Below, piece after piece: positions 60,561-64,000 of a stretch of DNA of 64,000 bases. The DNA lies in NCBI GenBank assembly GCA_964528825.1, contig CAZGVB010000007.1, positions 10,188 through 74,187 of the forward strand. Reading direction: 5' to 3'. How positions within the stretch are numbered: position 1 is the first letter of the stretch; every line of letters starts with the position of its first letter. The DNA comes from RGIG5612 sp964528825 (GTDB lineage Bacteria; Bacillota; Clostridia; Lachnospirales; Lachnospiraceae). The notes beneath the pieces are model-generated. The model ran no database searches. It saw nothing but the letters and a program-made list of their open reading frames with translations, and had not been told where the DNA came from. The position numbers were made by a program, and so were the translations under genes.

Positions 60561-63500
60561 TCTGTCACTGAGTGCATGACCAAGCTCATGTGCGGTTGTA
60601 GGAAGATTATTTATATACTTCGTTCTGATGTTCTTGTTCTTCGGATCAAAGAAACCGTTCACATTCTTAGCCCGAACATAACCGTTTGTAATATTCAACC
60701 CGAAGTCATGCCTTACCTTGGCGATAATGTTCGTCATCGACATCGGCTTCTTGTTCGCATCGCCTACCCTCTCTGCTTCCCATCTTGATGGATCATTGAT
60801 TTTGTTATATGCCTTGCGGACAGTTTCAGGATCAAGTTTTAACGAATAACCGTTGCCATTGTCCTTGTCTTGTGCTACACTGCCGTCAGAAGCAGTAGAC
60901 TCAAGCTCGTTTTGGACGTGCGACCGAAGGCTATCAAATGCATTCGGTACTTGGGATACTGCTTTTTTTTGTTGATAAACAGAAACTACCCAAATTGTCT
61001 TAGCATTGGAATCAGGTACTGCCTCACAAATATACATATTCCCTTTGCCTTTAGGAATCTGTACAAGTATTTGCTGTGCCATCGTGCCATCAGAATTTTT
61101 ATATTGACTACTTCTGTCACTTGCCAATGTTATATTGCTGTATGTATCTTCCATATCAGCAATATTCTTGTATTCGTTCAAATCAGCCATCGTATGGTCT
61201 GTATCACCATTTGCTCCGTGCCCATTATCAGAATGCCTTGCATGGCTTATATCAAACTTAACAATCCAACCCTCGGTATCAAATCCTACCACCTTTTTTA
61301 TGTCATCAGACATCTTGCGACCGAGCGAGTCTATTATTGTTACATTATCATAATTGTTGTTCGGCTCTGCTATAGCTTTTTCCACAAGGCTTACTATTTC
61401 ATCTTTTACTTGCTCTGTCGTTTTAACTGATTTGCTTGCCTTGCGTACATTGTCATGTATCCCGCCGACACCTGCTTTTCTTGCTTGTGCGGCATTTATG
61501 ATATATTTACCCTTGGAAGCATCCCATGCAAGGTCACGTCCGTATCCAAGCTGTGATATCGGAGTCTCTGCTTTGATATCTGCGACAGCTTGCTTTACCC
61601 AATCGTCAGCAGTCATGTCTCTTACAACACCGTCTCTGTCAGTCCACTGCGAAGACGGTTTGAAATAATTGTAATAGCCTTTTTCGGCAAGCGTATCGAT
61701 AGCTTTTTGGGCCTCATCAAAATTGAATTCAGGTTGAAGTACCGGAGTCTCCGCCTCGCTTCTCCTCGTCTCGACAACAAGTGCCATGTATTGGTCTGTT
61801 GTTATCTTCTCACCGTTATATTCTTTCCCGGCAAGTATCTGCTCAAGGATAATATTGAATTTTGGAGTCAGACCACGTTCCTTACAGATAGCAATATATT
61901 TATTGAAATCATTCTGATGCTCATACGGATATACTGTTTTGTTTGCCTTCTTGAGTGCTTTTATCTCATTTTTCGTAGAAAGCTCAAATTCTTTTATCTT
62001 TGCTTGTATGACCATGTCATACAGCTGTTTGTCAGATATCTTTTCCTCTTGATAGCTTGTAAATACATCAAGGCCGAATTCCTTAACGAATTCAACCCCT
62101 GCCCTAACCAAGTGGAGCGGAATGACTTCGTCAAACAGCTTTCCCTCTCCGACCTGAGATAATGCCCACCATGTCATATCCCAGCTTGTAGTGACTATTG
62201 TTGCACCTACATTCTTGTTGGCTCTTCTTAGCTGTTGTACCTCGTCCCAATCTGCACCAAGGACATTGTCGCAAACATACGTCTTTTTCTTATCATCCCA
62301 TTTAGCAAAACACGATACGTTTATGTTCATTCCTGTTGAAGCAAATATTCTTGCAGAGACAGGTTCTTTTGTATACTCAAGTCCCTTCAGACCTCTTGAG
62401 CTTGCATCAATTATTTGCTGTATATTATCAATGGTAAAGGCAGGATGGTATTCCGCATGAGAATACCATCGCAGTCCGTATTCATGATTTAGTCTGTTTA
62501 CTGTAGATTGGTTCCACTTGAGGATTCCCGGAAGAAGCTCACCTTTTTCATTAATATTTGAATATGCGGCATACTCTACACGTTTCTTTGCTTGCGAAGC
62601 CGCTTGTACCCATGCTTGCAGATCGTTTATCTCTGCAAGCTTGAGCGATTTTATCCTGGTATTGAGATCCTTTTTTCTGTCTCCGAGAGTGCTGTTTAAG
62701 TTCCATTTATTTTTTGTGTAGTTCTTAAAAGTAATTTCCGCATCAGACAGACTATTATACTTCTCTGTGAGTTCCTTATCTGCATCCCAATTGCGTACCT
62801 GATCTATTGTGGCTAATCCAACATCCTCGTTAAAAAGATATTGGTATTCATCCATCCACAGTTTTACTCTGTTTCTCTTGCTGAGATTATCAGGAAATCT
62901 TGATTTGTCTGTTCCTTCAATATCAGGATCCAGTTCTCTTGTCATATAGAGATTAAGATATCTGTCAAAGTTCTTCTTCCTATCGGCCGCAAACTTAGTC
63001 TTGTTTCCGTTATATTCGCTATCGAACAGATCCATGAATGCATTTCGCTCATTGATATACCTTATCTTGTAAGCCTCTCTCGCTTTTCTGTCCAAGAGAG
63101 AATAACAATAAAGGCATGGAGCCTCTATGCCTATCTCAATGCAGGCCTGATTAACGACTATTGCTTCTTTTTCCGTCAGAGGCCTGCCGATGACATCGGA
63201 AACTTTCTTCTGAAATGCAAAGTAAACAAGCTGTCTGAAGCACTCTGTTGTCGGCTCGGCATCTTTAAAATAGCTTGCATTATCAAATATGTTGCCGCTT
63301 ATAAACTTCTCGTCCGGAATAAGAGGATTGCCGTTGATATCTGTCTTGATAGTACCATCATCATTCATGGTGACAGATTTCATGTATTTGACAAGGTCAA
63401 GTACCTTGTCTTCTACATCTTTGACTTTCTCTGCCGCCTCTTTTCCGAGAAATTTTTCCGCATATTTAACAGAAGTCTCTGCGATCTGCGGAGCGAGTTT

Positions 63501-64000
63501 AAGTGAGAATCCGACAGGAGATTGTGTCGCATCCGATAAGCTGTTAGGATCTATGTAGGCAAAATCCTTGCGTTGCTCTGCAATGAAGCTGTCCGTTTCT
63601 CGCCTGATCGCATCCTGAATCTTCTTGATGTCGGATTTAAAGGATGTGCCGGGAAACGAATCTTTTATGCCACTTTCCTTGAGGATATCAATTCCTGCAT
63701 ACAAATCATGTATCAGTTCGTCATTTATTTGAGATTTTGAATATCCAATCTCAGATTGACCATAAATACTTTCATACGCATCTGATAATGCGTCATATGC
63801 ATTATCCCACTTTCCTACTTTGGGAAGCTCTTTCGCCACTTTATTTATGGTTTTTCTGTTCAGCTTTTTAAGCTCAGGATATTTTCTCTCAAGCACCTCA
63901 TGGAGTTCATGGCCTGCAAGTGCTTTGGCACGATTCGCAGACACGTCAGTAGGCAAGTATATGCTGTCACCATAATTGAATGCATTTGCCATAGTGAGAT
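60465..64000 (-). CDS. Large polyvalent mobile-element protein (5' end beyond window; 3' end possibly truncated)
   Basis: Open frame from the window edge to 60465; ATG 63992 has no ribosome-binding site and the frame continues upstream, so the true start is outside. From ATG 63992: a degenerate zincin-like GHELHE near residue 28; a linker with GFSLKL (about 162); a Cys cluster with APCLYCYS (293-296); a long domain with GLRWYSHAEYHPAF, STGMNINVSCF and FDEVIPLHL; a segment resembling the phage-Barnase/EndoU/RelE-like nuclease domains of MuF and polyvalent proteins (FDISHARHSDNGHG, TDHTMADLNEYKN); a second linker YSLKLD; and HELGHALSD with HExxH at about 1135. Multi-domain proteins like this accompany conjugative elements and phages. 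Function unknown. Confidence 0.65.
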   Translation of the reverse strand, partial: LTMANAFNYGDSIYLPTDVSANRAKALAGHELHEVLERKYPELKKLNRKTINKVAKELPKVGKWDNAYDALSDAYESIYGQSEIGYSKSQINDELIHDLYAGIDILKESGIKDSFPGTSFKSDIKKIQDAIRRETDSFIAEQRKDFAYIDPNSLSDATQSPVGFSLKLAPQIAETSVKYAEKFLGKEAAEKVKDVEDKVLDLVKYMKSVTMNDDGTIKTDINGNPLIPDEKFISGNIFDNASYFKDAEPTTECFRQLVYFAFQKKVSDVIGRPLTEKEAIVVNQACIEIGIEAPCLYCYSLLDRKAREAYKIRYINERNAFMDLFDSEYNGNKTKFAADRKKNFDRYLNLYMTRELDPDIEGTDKSRFPDNLSKRNRVKLWMDEYQYLFNEDVGLATIDQVRNWDADKELTEKYNSLSDAEITFKNYTKNKWNLNSTLGDRKKDLNTRIKSLKLAEINDLQAWVQAASQAKKRVEYAAYSNINEKGELLPGILKWNQSTVNRLNHEYGLRWYSHAEYHPAFTIDNIQQIIDASSRGLKGLEYTKEPVSARIFASTGMNINVSCFAKWDDKKKTYVCDNVLGADWDEVQQLRRANKNVGATIVTTSWDMTWWALSQVGEGKLFDEVIPLHLVRAGVEFVKEFGLDVFTSYQEEKISDKQLYDMVIQAKIKEFELSTKNEIKALKKANKTVYPYEHQNDFNKYIAICKERGLTPKFNIILEQILAGKEYNGEKITTDQYMALVVETRRSEAETPVLQPEFNFDEAQKAIDTLAEKGYYNYFKPSSQWTDRDGVVRDMTADDWVKQAVADIKAETPISQLGYGRDLAWDASKGKYIINAAQARKAGVGGIHDNVRKASKSVKTTEQVKDEIVSLVEKAIAEPNNNYDNVTIIDSLGRKMSDDIKKVVGFDTEGWIVKFDISHARHSDNGHGANGDTDHTMADLNEYKNIADMEDTYSNITLASDRSSQYKNSDGTMAQQILVQIPKGKGNMYICEAVPDSNAKTIWVVSVYQQKKAVSQVPNAFDSLRSHVQNELESTASDGSVAQDKDNGNGYSLKLDPETVRKAYNKINDPSRWEAERVGDANKKPMSMTNIIAKVRHDFGLNITNGYVRAKNVNGFFDPKNKNIRTKYINNLPTTAHELGHALSDRYMAMTMQTELLTHLMQERYNILVLQQIKKQS

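Noticed and set aside
60465..64000. Declaring a complete prophage or integrative element
   Set aside because: Only one mobile-element-type gene is visible, and its 5' end leaves the window; no integrase, portal, relaxase or attachment site is seen.
1..64000. tRNA or rRNA genes
   Set aside because: No intergenic interval contains a recognisable tRNA cloverleaf pattern or rRNA sequence.

Overview
The window looks like a chromosomal scaffold from a low-to-mid-GC Firmicute, most likely a member of the Lachnospiraceae or a close relative in Clostridia. This is inferred from gene content and order: a dcw cluster running mraZ-rsmH-ftsL-PBP-mraY-murD-ftsW-ftsQ-like-ftsZ without murF, murG or ftsA; overlapping ispH and rpsA; pta-ackA-rpmF; plsX-acpP-rnc-smc; a universal ECF transporter module; HrcA/CIRCE control of groESL; and a secreted dockerin-bearing subtilase. 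A run of exactly 100 N at 47452-47551 marks a scaffold gap inside a tandem repeat, so this is a draft assembly. Nearly all genes are on the minus strand. The plus-strand exceptions are a small membrane protein, aspartokinase, a DegV protein, glutamate dehydrogenase and a Nudix hydrolase.

Layout: 1-3335 ECF transporter genes and UDP-galactopyranose mutase. 3336-3986 a non-coding stretch with a 15-bp tandem repeat and hairpins. 3987-8312 Hsp33 and a TrkH/TrkA potassium uptake pair. 8313-11628 groESL under a CIRCE operator, then an 8-oxoguanine glycosylase. 11828-21492 the division and wall cluster under a MraZ operator with four boxes at exact 10-bp spacing. 21589-24174 clpB. 24519-26811 aspartokinase and DegV. 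26901-27483 a decayed regulator/transporter locus. 27596-33022 an amino-acid ABC transporter, O-acetylhomoserine sulfhydrylase and a MarR regulator with paired operators. 33044-39388 rnhB, smc, rnc, acpP and plsX. 39811-41160 glutamate dehydrogenase. 41673-47365 rpmF, acetate kinase, phosphotransacetylase, TmcAL, UPF0210 and an ACT protein. 47582-57561 a long housekeeping series (walJ, a coiled-coil protein, coaD, rsmD, rpsA, ispH, cmk, a flavoprotein, scpB, scpA, a phosphoesterase, a CarD protein). 57843-60432 a Nudix hydrolase and the subtilase. 60465-64000 the 3' part of a very large mobile-element 'polyvalent' protein that runs off the window.

The genes form functional groups: septal peptidoglycan synthesis and the Z-ring; chromosome condensation (Smc with ScpA and ScpB, encoded in two separate operons); protein quality control (GroESL, ClpB, Hsp33); acetate fermentation beside the acetate-using tRNA enzyme TmcAL; and sulfur or amino-acid acquisition. 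The less ordinary parts are a family of about 100-bp intergenic repeats (five copies, same orientation, each about 90-160 bp upstream of a minus-strand gene), the 10-bp-periodic MraZ operator, an FtsQ-like protein apparently lacking its POTRA domain, a divergent tetR/target pair reduced to two 3' halves, and the polyvalent protein whose 3' end runs out of frame into what looks like a dockerin remnant beside the dockerin subtilase.
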